Shown: positions 37,595-45,338, counted from the stretch's first letter. The stretch is 45,338 bases of DNA from an uncultured Bacteroidales bacterium (GCA_903828645.1 CAIKNA010000030.1:1-45338); one strand, 5' to 3'. Translations and numbers: made by a program. The notes: generated from the letters alone by a model not told the origin.

Positions 37595-39235
37595 TTAATG
37601 GCATTTATCCACCTTCATATAGGGGTAGGTAAACTCTGTTGATGGGATCAGTGTCTCCTTGATAGTGCGGGGATTGGTCCACCGCAGCAGGTTCAGGTGA
37701 CTTCCCGACTTATCATTTGTTCCCGATCCGCGGGCACCACCGAAAGGTTGTTGCCCGACCACCGCACCCGACGGCTTGTCGTTGAAGTAGAAATTACCGG
37801 CGGCATAACGCAGGATGCGGCAGGCCTTGTTGATTGCTTCGCGGTCCTTTGAAAACACGGAACCGGTAAGACCGTACGGCGAAGTCTGATCGCAGATATG
37901 GAGTGTCTCTTCAAATTCATTGTCCTTGTAAACGTAAATTGTCATCACCGGGCCAAAGATCTCCTCTTCCATGGTCTTGAAATGGGGGTTTGTCGTTTTA
38001 ATCACGGTTGGCTGAACAAAATAACCTATTGACTTATCCCCAGTTCCTCCGAAAACAACTTCGGCATCGCTCGCTTTCCTTGCATAATCAATATAACCCA
38101 TGATGTTGTCGAACGAAGCTTCATCGATCACTGCATTCATAAAATGGCTGAATTCGCGGACATCACCAACCGTAATTTGTCCGATCATCCCTCCGATGCG
38201 TGATTTGACCTCCGGCCACATCGATTCAGGCACATAGGCACGGGAGGCAGCTGAACATTTCTGTCCCTGGTATTCAAAGGCACCTCGCACAATGGCAACC
38301 GATACCTCCTGCGGATCGGAAGAAGGGTGGACAAAGATGAAATCCTTACCGCCCGTTTCGCCTACGATGCGGGGATAAGAACGATAGCCGGCCATGTTCT
38401 GAGCAGCCATCTGCCAGAGACTGTTGAAGGTGTTATTGGACCCCGTGAAATGGATTCCCGTCATGTCGCGGTGTGTGAGTGCGGTTCTGCCGATCATGCT
38501 GCCCGGTCCGGGAATGAAATTGATAACCCCGTCGGGAAGCCCGGCTTCCTGGAATATCTTCATCAGGAAATAATTTGAAAGCAGAGATGTCGTGGCGGGT
38601 TTCCATACCGATGTGTTCCCCATGAGTGCAGGAGCCATGTTGAGGTTTGAAGCAATGGCGGTAAAGTTAAACGGTGTAACAGTAAACACAAATCCTTCCA
38701 GCGGCCGGTACTCAATGCGGTTGATGATGCCGGGCTGGGAATGGGGTTGCTCCTTGTAAATCTCAGTGATGAAATAAGCGTTGAAGTTGAGGAAGTCGAT
38801 GGTCTCGCATGCTGCATCAATCTCAGCCTGGTAGGCGCTTTTCCCCTGACCCAGCATGGTGGATGCATTGACCAGCGAACGATATTTTTTTGAAATCAGT
38901 TCGGCTGCTTTCAGGGTGATGGAGACCCGGTCGACCCAGGGGAAGGACTCCCACTCTTTGTGCGCCTTCAGGGCTGCATCTATCGCCATTTTTACTTCCG
39001 CTTCGCCGGCCATGTGATAGTTGGCCAACACGTGCTGGTGGTCGTGCGGCATCACAACTTTCCCGGTTTTCCCGGTGCGAACCTCCTTGCCCCCAATGAT
39101 CAGCGGGATATCCTGTACTTCTGAACTAAGCCGGTCAAGTTCGGCATTCAAGGCTTTCCTTTCTTTGCACCCGGGAGCATAACTCAGGGTATGCTCATTC
39201 TGCGGACGTTCCAGGTTAAATATGGCATTATTCAT
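37595..39235 (-). CDS. pruA: L-glutamate gamma-semialdehyde (P5C) dehydrogenase
   Basis: The 546-residue aldehyde dehydrogenase oxidises glutamate semialdehyde, from proline or arginine breakdown, to glutamate with NAD. Catalytic Glu is in IVGETGGKDF and catalytic Cys in YQGQKCSAASRAYVP. VTPFNFTAIASNL and the C-terminal PFGGARGSGTNDKSG are PruA-typical. It is the stand-alone class without a fused proline dehydrogenase, and no PutA-like gene is nearby. Two -7 boxes and a strong palindrome lie upstream. Confidence 0.95.
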   Translation of the reverse strand: MNNAIFNLERPQNEHTLSYAPGCKERKALNAELDRLSSEVQDIPLIIGGKEVRTGKTGKVVMPHDHQHVLANYHMAGEAEVKMAIDAALKAHKEWESFPWVDRVSITLKAAELISKKYRSLVNASTMLGQGKSAYQAEIDAACETIDFLNFNAYFITEIYKEQPHSQPGIINRIEYRPLEGFVFTVTPFNFTAIASNLNMAPALMGNTSVWKPATTSLLSNYFLMKIFQEAGLPDGVINFIPGPGSMIGRTALTHRDMTGIHFTGSNNTFNSLWQMAAQNMAGYRSYPRIVGETGGKDFIFVHPSSDPQEVSVAIVRGAFEYQGQKCSAASRAYVPESMWPEVKSRIGGMIGQITVGDVREFSHFMNAVIDEASFDNIMGYIDYARKASDAEVVFGGTGDKSIGYFVQPTVIKTTNPHFKTMEEEIFGPVMTIYVYKDNEFEETLHICDQTSPYGLTGSVFSKDREAINKACRILRYAAGNFYFNDKPSGAVVGQQPFGGARGSGTNDKSGSHLNLLRWTNPRTIKETLIPSTEFTYPYMKVDKCH

Positions 39236-39251
39236 ATAGCGTGTTTTAAGG

Positions 39252-39259
39252 CAAAATTA
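39252..39259 (-). promoter_or_regulatory. -7 box proximal to pruA
   Basis: TAATTTTG on the minus strand (39259-39252), 16 bp before the pruA ATG. A second match, TACCTTTG, lies at 39320-39313. The palindrome at 39268-39297 lies between them, over the expected -33 region of the proximal box. Confidence 0.45.
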
Positions 39260-39267
39260 AAGATTTT

Positions 39268-39297
39268 TACCGATATGTAAAAATACACATATCGGTA
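39268..39297. promoter_or_regulatory. perfect 11-bp palindrome with ModE-box-like form
   Basis: TACCGATATGT, 8-bp centre, ACATATCGGTA, with no mismatch. The inner 24 bp (CGATATGT-N8-ACATATCG) resembles the enterobacterial ModE site (as I recall it, CGnTATnT, spacer, ACATAnCG) in both length and sequence. A ModE-like HTH gene lies 1.5 kb away. There is no U-run in either direction, so it is not an intrinsic terminator. An operator in the pruA promoter is the simplest reading; the identity of the binding protein is inference. Confidence 0.6.
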
Positions 39298-39340
39298 TTC
39301 GTTTTCAGGCTGCAAAGGTAATGATTTATTTGCAATTATT

Positions 39341-40714
39341 CTAAATTAGTTGCTTCCCGGCAAGTTCCTGTTTCCTGTTTTTCAGAAAAAGTGCCAGGAT
39401 GACGAGGGATGTCGAGAGTGAAGCCATCACGAGGAATGCAATGCCAAATCCGGTCGGTCGGCCTGGTGTTGATGCCGCTATCGCCCCAATCAGCGCTGCG
39501 CCGGTAAGCTGACCAATCGAAATGAATATTAAAAGGATACCTTGTGTCGAAGCCCGTTCGATCACAGGAACCTCGTTGAGCATGATGTAACTGAGGGAAG
39601 CCCGCATGGCGAGTCCAAAGCCAAGGCATGCTTCGGCGGAATAATAGAGCCACAGGTTTTTTGTAAGCAAACTGAGTAAAAACAGGGCGACCGATGCAAT
39701 GATGAGCCCGGAGACAATAATGATTTTTGAACCGATTTTATCAACCATGCGCCCCCCCAGCGGAGAGCCCAACGCGGTAGCTACTACCACCGGCAATAGC
39801 ATGAAACTGGCCTTCGATGGTACGACGCCAAACAGGTCAACAGCCAGTTTTGGCAGGAAAACAATGGTCGACTGAAAAAGACCCAGCCCGAAGGCAATAA
39901 ATCCAACGATCCGAACTTGCCTCGCCTTGAATAGTTTTACATTGAGTACCGGCTCACGCGCGGCCCCTTCGACCATCAGCAGGATCGGTGCAAGCAGGAG
40001 GGTCAGCAGAACATATGGCAAAACAGACCATGAACCCAGGCTTTCCAGGATATTTTTTGTATCAATGTTGTTCAGGGCAAGAGTGAAACTTGTCAGAACA
40101 ACGGCCATCATAATGATTCCGGTCCAGTCAATGTCCGGTTTTTTTTCAAGCCTGACTGACGGCAACATCCTCACGGCAAAGAAGATGATAAGAATTGCGA
40201 TCGGGATGTTGATCAGGAACAAAACATTCCATTCAAAGTAAAGCAGCATAAATCCGGCAATGAACGGACCCAGGATAAAGGCGATGCCAAATACCGCGCC
40301 AATCAGGCCGAGCGCCCTTCCACGTTTTTCAACGGGGAAAACATCGCCGATCACGGCACTGGCCACCGGGAAAATACCGCTTGATCCAAATCCCTGGATA
40401 GCCCTGCCGACAAGGAGCAATGTAATGTCATGCGATATGGAGACCACCAGCGACCCAACTCCGAATATGGCAACAGCGATAACATAGATCCAGCGCCTGC
40501 CAAAAGTATCTGACATCTTGGCCATGAGCGAAATCCCGACAAGGTTGAAAAGGATATAGATCGAATACATCCAGCTCAGGTCTCTCGCAGCAACATGCAG
40601 GGCTTTTTCAATGGAGGGAATGGCCGGCCCCACGATCGAAATATCCAATGCGCCCATGAGCACTCCGACAAAGAGTAAAATAAGGATGCGGGTGTTTTTT
40701 TTAGGTGCGGCCAT
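39341..40714 (-). CDS. MFS drug/solute exporter (DHA2-like)
   Basis: From the ATG at 40714 the protein has 457 residues and about 14 hydrophobic segments. The major-facilitator motif A appears as SLMAKMSDTFGRRWIYVI and motif C as GAVFGIAFILGPFIAGF, as in the EmrB/QacA (DHA2) proton-driven exporters. The LDISIVGPAIPSIE start of helix 1 is also typical of that group. A longer frame from a TTG at 40753 begins inside the promoter box, so it is rejected. Substrate unknown. It is divergent from the ModE-like gene, and might export something related to that regulon, but this is not shown. Confidence 0.9.
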   Translation of the reverse strand: MAAPKKNTRILILLFVGVLMGALDISIVGPAIPSIEKALHVAARDLSWMYSIYILFNLVGISLMAKMSDTFGRRWIYVIAVAIFGVGSLVVSISHDITLLLVGRAIQGFGSSGIFPVASAVIGDVFPVEKRGRALGLIGAVFGIAFILGPFIAGFMLLYFEWNVLFLINIPIAILIIFFAVRMLPSVRLEKKPDIDWTGIIMMAVVLTSFTLALNNIDTKNILESLGSWSVLPYVLLTLLLAPILLMVEGAAREPVLNVKLFKARQVRIVGFIAFGLGLFQSTIVFLPKLAVDLFGVVPSKASFMLLPVVVATALGSPLGGRMVDKIGSKIIIVSGLIIASVALFLLSLLTKNLWLYYSAEACLGFGLAMRASLSYIMLNEVPVIERASTQGILLIFISIGQLTGAALIGAIAASTPGRPTGFGIAFLVMASLSTSLVILALFLKNRKQELAGKQLI

Positions 40715-40750
40715 TGGTTGTATGTGTTGAGAAGCAAATTGTTTGGTCTG

Positions 40751-40758
40751 CAAAAGTA
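40751..40758 (-). promoter_or_regulatory. -7 box of the MFS gene
   Basis: TACTTTTG on the minus strand (40758-40751), 36 bp before the ATG at 40714. It decides against the upstream TTG start at 40753. Confidence 0.5.
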
Positions 40759-40822
40759 ACCATATTGGCCGGTTTTGAAAATTTTTCCGGACAGGTCACC
40801 TGGTGCATGTCGCCTAAATCCC

Positions 40823-40830
40823 TACTTTTG
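40823..40830 (+). promoter_or_regulatory. -7 box of the modE-like/wtpABC operon
   Basis: TACTTTTG, 16 bp before the ATG at 40847, matching TAnnTTTG. It would drive the regulator, the transporter and possibly the cofactor genes. The in-frame ATG at 40775 lies upstream and is therefore rejected. Confidence 0.5.
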
Positions 40831-40846
40831 TAAAAATTACAACATC

Positions 40847-41224
40847 ATGGAATCAAAATTCAGCGACAAGTTATCAAATATCCATCTTCATTATAAAATC
40901 TGGCTGTCGGATGAGCAGGAAGCCGGAATCCTTGGGGATGGCAAATGGCAGATGCTCAAACTGATCGAGGAGAAGGGATCTATGAAGGCTGCCTGTGATG
41001 AGTTGGGTTACACCTATCGCCGGACCTGGGGAAATTTGATGAAGATCGAGAAGTTTTTCGGATTCCCGTTGCTTGAAAAACAACGCGGCGGAAGTGATGG
41101 CGGGCACACATCGCTTACCGCGGAGGGAAAACGACTGGTAAGGGCTTTCGATGCTTTCCACAATAACGTCGATAATCATATCCAACAAGGCTTTGAAAAA
41201 TTTATCCAGGAATTAAACAAATAA
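40847..41224 (+). CDS. modE: ModE-like winged-helix regulator, DNA-binding domain only
   Basis: The 125-residue protein matches the N-terminal domain of ModE and related LysR-type HTH proteins: KIWLSDEQEAGILGDGKWQMLKLIEEKGSMKAACDELGYTYRRTW, then a wing GGSDGGHTSLTAEGKRLV. It lacks the two C-terminal molybdate-binding (MOP/TOBE) domains of E. coli ModE, so it either senses oxyanion otherwise or works with a partner. It begins a cluster with tungstate/molybdate transport genes, 13 bp ahead of wtpA, which supports a role in molybdate/tungstate-dependent control. Confidence 0.85.
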   Translation: MESKFSDKLSNIHLHYKIWLSDEQEAGILGDGKWQMLKLIEEKGSMKAACDELGYTYRRTWGNLMKIEKFFGFPLLEKQRGGSDGGHTSLTAEGKRLVRAFDAFHNNVDNHIQQGFEKFIQELNK

Positions 41225-41237
41225 ATTTACCATTAAA

Positions 41238-42206
41238 ATGAAGATCATGAAAAAAACACTGTTTACCTTATGTCTCGGACTTTTGGCCCTTGGCTTTACA
41301 CATGCTCAAGTGCCACAGCAGACGCTGAAAGGCGACCTCATCATTTTTCATGCAGGCAGCCTTTCGGTGCCTATGAAGGAAATTTCAGCTGCATTTAAAA
41401 AAATTCACCCTGATGTCAACATCCTTCTGGAATCTGCCGGCAGTGTTGAATGTGCCCGGAAAATCACGGATCTCGACAAACCCTGCGACATTCTTGCATC
41501 ATCCGACTATAAGGTGATCGACAACATGCTGATCCCAAGATATTCCGACTGGAACATCAAGTTTGTTTCCAACGAGATGTGCATTGTGTACACGGAAAAG
41601 TCGAAATATGCAGACCAGATCAATGACAAAAACTGGTACGACATACTGCAGAAAAAGGATGTCGCATACGGACGCGCCGATCCCAATGCTGATCCCTGCG
41701 GCTATCGTACGGTCATGACCATGCAACTTGCTGAAAAATTCTACCAGAAACCAGGCCTGTCAAACCTTCTCACTGCCAAGGATGAGAACTATATGCGCCC
41801 GAAAGAGGTTGATCTGCTGGCAGTCCTTGAATCCCAATCGGTCGATTATATTTTTCTTTATAAATCTGTTGCCATCCAGCACAACCTGAAATACCTTGTG
41901 CTTCCCGACGAGGTGAACCTGAAGGAACCGAAATTTGCCGATCTTTACAGCACTGCCACAGTCTCAGTAAATGGCAAGGAGCCGGGGCAAAAAACGATGA
42001 TGAAAGGCGAACCCATGATCTATGGCGTTACCATGCTCAATACGACACATAACAAGCCGGTTGTACTCGCCTTCCTCCAGTTTATGCTTTCAAAGGAAGA
42101 GGGGATCAAAATCCTTGAAAAGGATGGTCAGCCCTCGATGATTCCCCAAAAAAACCCAAGATACGATCTCCTGCCGGATGAACTGAAACCTTTCGCTAAA
42201 AAATAA
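41238..42206 (+). CDS. wtpA: tungstate/molybdate ABC transporter substrate-binding protein WtpA-like
   Basis: The 322-residue exported protein has a signal peptide ending near ALGFTHAQ, then LIIFHAGSLSVPMKEISAAF. Later comes the strongly WtpA-like YGRADPNADPCGYRT, then SQSVDYIFLYKSVA. WtpA proteins bind tungstate or molybdate in the periplasm with very high affinity and are distinct from classical ModA. The metal cannot be told from sequence; the tungsten enzyme at 32631 makes tungstate likely. A second ATG at codon 4 (41247) is an equally good start. The permease gene follows after 19 bp. Confidence 0.9.
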   Translation: MKIMKKTLFTLCLGLLALGFTHAQVPQQTLKGDLIIFHAGSLSVPMKEISAAFKKIHPDVNILLESAGSVECARKITDLDKPCDILASSDYKVIDNMLIPRYSDWNIKFVSNEMCIVYTEKSKYADQINDKNWYDILQKKDVAYGRADPNADPCGYRTVMTMQLAEKFYQKPGLSNLLTAKDENYMRPKEVDLLAVLESQSVDYIFLYKSVAIQHNLKYLVLPDEVNLKEPKFADLYSTATVSVNGKEPGQKTMMKGEPMIYGVTMLNTTHNKPVVLAFLQFMLSKEEGIKILEKDGQPSMIPQKNPRYDLLPDELKPFAKK

Positions 42207-42225
42207 CCTACGGTTACGAATTAAT

Positions 42226-43005
42226 TTGTCAACCCGCTTCACCTCCATACAACTAACCTTCATCCTCCTTGGTTCGCTGGTGCTGCTTTTTATTGTAGCA
42301 CCGCTGGCCGGGATGTTCCTGAACACAACTCCCGCACAGGTGTTTGAAACAGCCCGCGAGGCGGAAGTCAGGGATAGCATCTGGCTTACTATTTACACAT
42401 CCCTGGCCGGAACCCTGATTTTTTCGGTTGCGGCAATCCCCCTGGCCTACCTTCTGGCCAGGAAAAATTTCCCGTTGAAAAAGCTGGTTACCGGTATCAT
42501 CGACCTGCCGGTTGTAATTCCCCATTCGGCGGCAGGAATTGCCCTGTTGGGTTTTGTTTCCCGCGAATCGGCCCTCGGGAAGATGGGGTCAGCCTTCGGC
42601 CTCAATTTTGTCGGGCATCCTTCCGGGATTGCCATTGCAATGGCCTTTGTCAGCATCCCCTACCTCATTAATGCTGCCAGGGATGGATTTTCCGGTGTTC
42701 CGGTACGGCTTGAAAAGGCTGCACTGACCCTTGGAGCATCCCCTCGCCGTGTGTTTTTCACTATCTCCCTCCCGCTGGCATGGCGAAACATTTTATCCGG
42801 GCTTATCCTGATGTTTGCCCGCGGGATGAGTGAATTCGGTGCGGTGATCGTTGTGGCTTACCATCCGATGGTAACCCCGGTGCTGATCTATGAACGGTTC
42901 GGCTCTTTCGGGCTGAAATATGCAAGGCCTGTGTCAGTACTCTTCATCATGATATCCCTGGGACTGTTTATTGTTTTGCGATGGCTGGCGAAAGAAAAAA
43001 AATGA
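42226..43005 (+). CDS. wtpB: tungstate/molybdate ABC transporter permease WtpB/ModB-like
   Basis: The 259-residue permease has about six spans and the cytoplasmic EAA-type loop EKAALTLGASPRRVFFTISLPLA, which docks on the ATPase, followed by FARGMSEFGAVIVVAYHPMVTPVLIYERFG, a WtpB hallmark. The only reasonable start is the TTG at 42226, because the next in-frame ATG would remove the first membrane span. Its stop overlaps the ATPase start by 4 bp (ATGA). Confidence 0.92.
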   Translation: MSTRFTSIQLTFILLGSLVLLFIVAPLAGMFLNTTPAQVFETAREAEVRDSIWLTIYTSLAGTLIFSVAAIPLAYLLARKNFPLKKLVTGIIDLPVVIPHSAAGIALLGFVSRESALGKMGSAFGLNFVGHPSGIAIAMAFVSIPYLINAARDGFSGVPVRLEKAALTLGASPRRVFFTISLPLAWRNILSGLILMFARGMSEFGAVIVVAYHPMVTPVLIYERFGSFGLKYARPVSVLFIMISLGLFIVLRWLAKEKK

Positions 43006-44057
43006 TGTTGGAACTGCGGAACATCTCCAGGCGATTTGCTGATTTTTCCTTACAGGATGTATCATTCCTCGTCGAGCGGGGAGACTATTTCATCCTGCTT
43101 GGCGAGTCGGGAGCAGGCAAGTCCATGGTACTGGAGACCATTGCAGGGCTTACAGCTCCTGATTCCGGGTATATGTTTCTCGATGGCAGGGATATTACCT
43201 GTGAAAAAATCCAGAACCGCAGAATCGGACTCGTTTTTCAGGATCATGCCGTATTTCCCCATCTCACAGTCGGGGAGAATATTGGCTATTCACTTCACAG
43301 CGCTCGCCTTTCAAGAGAGAAAAAACATGCAAAAGTAAAAGCCATCGCAAATGAACTCGGGATTGGGGAATTGCTTGCGCGGAGACCTGGAACGCTGTCG
43401 GGCGGGGAACTTCAGCGGGTGGCCCTGGGCCGCACGCTTATACAGGAACCTTCGATCCTCCTGCTTGACGAGCCACTTTCATCTCTCGACACCAGGCTGA
43501 AGGGTGACCTGCGCAGGTTGCTCCGGGCCATTCACCGAAAGGGGCAAACCATCCTGCATGTTACCCACGATTACGAAGAGGCGCTTTCATTGGGAACAAA
43601 GATCGCTGTCATTCACAAAGGCATGATCATACAATCCGGAACTCCTGCCGACGTGTTCCACCATCCGAAATCTGAATTTGTGGCCAATTTCATCGGAGTT
43701 AAAAATTTTTTCCCGGCAAATCTGGTGACGGAAGATCAGGTTGTTTTTGCTTATATATGCAACAATATCCGGGTTCGCATCGTTACAGATGTACCCGGCG
43801 GGGAGGGTTTTATCCTTATCCGCGGGGAGGATATCCTGTTGTCGACCCTGCCGGTTGAGACCAGCGCCACCAATAATTTCAAAGGGATAATCGAAGAAAT
43901 AGTACCAAACGCAGGGGGCATTGACGTTACCATCAATACCGGAATTGAATTGCACGCACTCATCACCCGCGATTCACTTGAAAAACTCGGCCTCAGGGCG
44001 GGCAACACCTGCTGGGTGCATTTTAAAGCAACAGCAGTAAGATTTATCATTAATTAA
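43002..44057 (+). CDS. wtpC: tungstate/molybdate ABC transporter ATPase WtpC/ModC-like
   Basis: The protein has Walker A GESGAGKS, Q-loop VFQDHAVFP, ABC signature LSGGELQRVALGR, Walker B ILLLDEPLSSLD and H-loop VTHDYEEAL, then a C-terminal TOBE-type domain (about 225-350) that in ModC/WtpC senses the oxyanion. The frame opens at 42981, but the ATG at 43002 makes an ATGA overlap with wtpB and gives 351 residues; the ATG at 43005 is also possible. It powers WtpB. Confidence 0.93.
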   Translation: MMLELRNISRRFADFSLQDVSFLVERGDYFILLGESGAGKSMVLETIAGLTAPDSGYMFLDGRDITCEKIQNRRIGLVFQDHAVFPHLTVGENIGYSLHSARLSREKKHAKVKAIANELGIGELLARRPGTLSGGELQRVALGRTLIQEPSILLLDEPLSSLDTRLKGDLRRLLRAIHRKGQTILHVTHDYEEALSLGTKIAVIHKGMIIQSGTPADVFHHPKSEFVANFIGVKNFFPANLVTEDQVVFAYICNNIRVRIVTDVPGGEGFILIRGEDILLSTLPVETSATNNFKGIIEEIVPNAGGIDVTINTGIELHALITRDSLEKLGLRAGNTCWVHFKATAVRFIIN

Positions 44058-44070
44058 CGAAGTACAATAA

Positions 44071-44098
44071 TCGTAAATCGTAAATCGTAAATCGAAAT
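44071..44098 (+). repeat. heptamer array, TCGTAAA family, abutting the moeA start
   Basis: TCGTAAA three times in a row plus TCGAAAT, whose last two bases are the first two of the moeA ATG (44097). The array fills most of the 39-bp gap after wtpC. Unit length is again 7. Confidence 0.88.
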
Positions 44099-45293
44099 GA
44101 TATTATTTGAAGATGCCCTGAAAATCGTACTATCCCAGCCATTAACAATGGAGGGGGAACAGGTTCCGATATCTGATTCTTCAGGCAGGATTCTTGCAGA
44201 AGACCTCTTTTCCGACATGGACATGCCTCCGTTTGACAAGTCGGCCGTGGATGGATATGCCTGCCGGTTGTCTGAAATTTTCCAAAAAACAGGTTTACAG
44301 GATGTTGCACTGCTACAACTGATCGAGACCATCCCGGCCGGGGCAGTTCCAAAAAAAAACATCCTTTCCGGCCAGTGTTCCAAAATTATGACCGGGGCTA
44401 TGGTTCCGGCAGGAGCCGATGGAGTGATCATGGTTGAAGAGACCGAAATGGCCGGTGAAAAGCTGGTCAGGGTAAGCTGTGAAAACACAGGAACAAATAT
44501 CTGTTACCGGGGAGAGGACATCCGGATGGGAGACGTTGTATTGCAAAAAGGTATTCAGATTACCCCGGCCCATGTGGCTGTAATGGCTGCAGTCGGAGTC
44601 ATCAACCCTTTGGTGGCGAGGTTTCCCAGGGTCGGCATCATCTCTACCGGTGATGAACTTGTTGAACCAGGGGTAGTTCCCGGGATGGCACAAATCAGGA
44701 ATTCCAATGCCCTGCAACTGGAAGCCCAGGTAAAGGCAGTTCCTGCATTGCCTTCATATTACGGTATTGTGCCTGATGAAGGTTCCTCATTGCGCGAAAT
44801 CATAGACCTTGCCCTTGCAGATAACGAGGTGGTACTGCTTACAGGTGGGGTTTCAATGGGTGATTTTGATTTTGTCCCGGCAATCATGCAGGAGGCCGGT
44901 ATTGAAATTTTGTTTAAAAGTGTCGCCATCCAGCCGGGTAAGCCAACTGTGTTTGGCCGCAGGGATAACCGTTTCGTTTTCGGGTTGCCCGGGAATCCTG
45001 TCTCATCGTTTGTTTTATTTGAGATGATGGTCAGGCCTTTTCTTCGCCGGATGATGGGTTGCAACACGGCACCCCTGGTATTGACTCTTCCGATGGGGGT
45101 CGATTTCAGCCGCAGGAAATCGATCCGGAAATCGATGATCCCGGTGATCCTGAGAGATGGAGCTGTTTTTCCCATTGAATACCACGGATCGGCGCACATC
45201 AATGCCTACACCATTGCCAACGGGATCATGCAGGTGGAGATCGGAATTACAACCATACACAAGGGGGAACTGGTATATGTACGACCGCTATAA
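44097..45293 (+). CDS. moeA: molybdopterin molybdenumtransferase MoeA
   Basis: The 398-residue MoeA inserts molybdate (or tungstate) into adenylated molybdopterin. It has MPPFDKSAVDGYACR near the N-terminus, PAGAVPKKNILSGQCSKIMTGAMVPAGADGVIMVEE, the GISTGDEL catalytic-domain motif (here IISTGDELVEPG), LLTGGVSMGDFDFV and GLPGNPVS, all classical. It follows the transporter genes and is overlapped by moaA, so uptake and insertion of the metal are in one transcript. Gene order transporter-moeA-moaA points to coordinated cofactor supply. Confidence 0.95.
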   Translation: MILFEDALKIVLSQPLTMEGEQVPISDSSGRILAEDLFSDMDMPPFDKSAVDGYACRLSEIFQKTGLQDVALLQLIETIPAGAVPKKNILSGQCSKIMTGAMVPAGADGVIMVEETEMAGEKLVRVSCENTGTNICYRGEDIRMGDVVLQKGIQITPAHVAVMAAVGVINPLVARFPRVGIISTGDELVEPGVVPGMAQIRNSNALQLEAQVKAVPALPSYYGIVPDEGSSLREIIDLALADNEVVLLTGGVSMGDFDFVPAIMQEAGIEILFKSVAIQPGKPTVFGRRDNRFVFGLPGNPVSSFVLFEMMVRPFLRRMMGCNTAPLVLTLPMGVDFSRRKSIRKSMIPVILRDGAVFPIEYHGSAHINAYTIANGIMQVEIGITTIHKGELVYVRPL

Positions 45294-45338
45294 CAGAAAG
45301 ATCAATTACCTGCGTGTTTCCATCACCGACCGCTGCAA
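45277..45338 (+). CDS. moaA: GTP 3',8-cyclase MoaA, N-terminal fragment at window edge
   Basis: Twenty full codons, MYDRYNRK then INYLRVSITDRC, match the start of MoaA, the radical-SAM enzyme of the first molybdopterin step; the Cys at the end is the first of its CxxxCxxC cluster motif. It overlaps moeA by 17 bp in another frame. The rest is outside the window. Confidence 0.85.
   Translation, partial: MYDRYNRKINYLRVSITDRC

Noticed and set aside
39268-39297. Palindrome as an intrinsic terminator of the MFS gene
   Set aside because: No T-run follows the hairpin in the minus-strand direction of transcription.

Overview
The window looks like a chromosomal segment of an anaerobic member of the Bacteroidota, most likely the Bacteroidales. 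The evidence is many promoters with the phylum-specific -7 box TAnnTTTG, the gliding/secretion lipoprotein GldH next to a PSP1-domain RicT protein, a GlsA/GlsB-type lipid acyltransferase pair, a UpxY/NusG-like antiterminator heading a surface-polysaccharide operon, and a tungstate transporter near an aldehyde:ferredoxin oxidoreductase. I see no rRNA, tRNA, CRISPR array, insertion sequence or prophage.

Layout. (1) 1-10156, minus strand: a polysaccharide operon. From its 5' end it encodes the UpxY-like antiterminator, a UDP-HexNAc-type dehydrogenase, Gmd and Fcl (GDP-L-fucose), CapE-CapF-CapG (UDP-L-FucNAc), a Wzy/WaaL-like polymerase or ligase, and a Wzx flippase cut by the window edge. Genes overlap or nearly abut. 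(2) 10542-12484, plus: the carboxyltransferase beta subunit of a biotin-dependent carboxylase/decarboxylase and a biotin carrier; a pyruvate/oxaloacetate carboxyltransferase subunit lies far away at 30725. (3) 12604-15861: a degenerate MntA-like nucleotidyltransferase, EngB, divergent glsA/glsB, and rpsT. (4) 15948-23174, minus: ricT-gldH-mrcA(PBP1A)-mutS2-secreted SH3b-like protein, then alaS (23224-25926, minus). (5) 26062-30651, plus: M23 peptidase, MerR regulator, alkyltransferase-like protein, Mrp, a protein made of three 77-residue repeats, and a membrane protein with a His-rich tail. (6) 30725-37536, plus: carboxyltransferase subunit, tungsten oxidoreductase, a standalone TrpB2 with its own attenuator, and an outer-membrane barrel. 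(7) 37595-40714, minus: PruA and an MFS exporter. (8) 40847-45338, plus: a ModE-like HTH protein, WtpA-WtpB-WtpC, MoeA and the start of MoaA, i.e. oxyanion uptake followed by pterin-cofactor synthesis, which could serve the tungsten enzyme at 32631.

Two things stand out. First, the leader of trpB2 (about 34837-35069) reads as a complete ribosome-mediated transcription attenuator: a promoter box, a 21-codon leader peptide with tandem Trp codons, mutually exclusive 1:2, 2:3 and 3:4 pairings, and two successive U-tailed terminators. Second, at least eleven loci carry short direct arrays, nearly all with a strict 7-bp period and falling into a few sequence families (GTGACNN, TTTGNAT, TCGTAAA and relatives). 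They lie in intergenic gaps and also in frame inside fcl (two arrays), alaS and mutS2 (two arrays), where they add residues between conserved motifs. They resemble the heptameric repeats (STRR) described in cyanobacteria.
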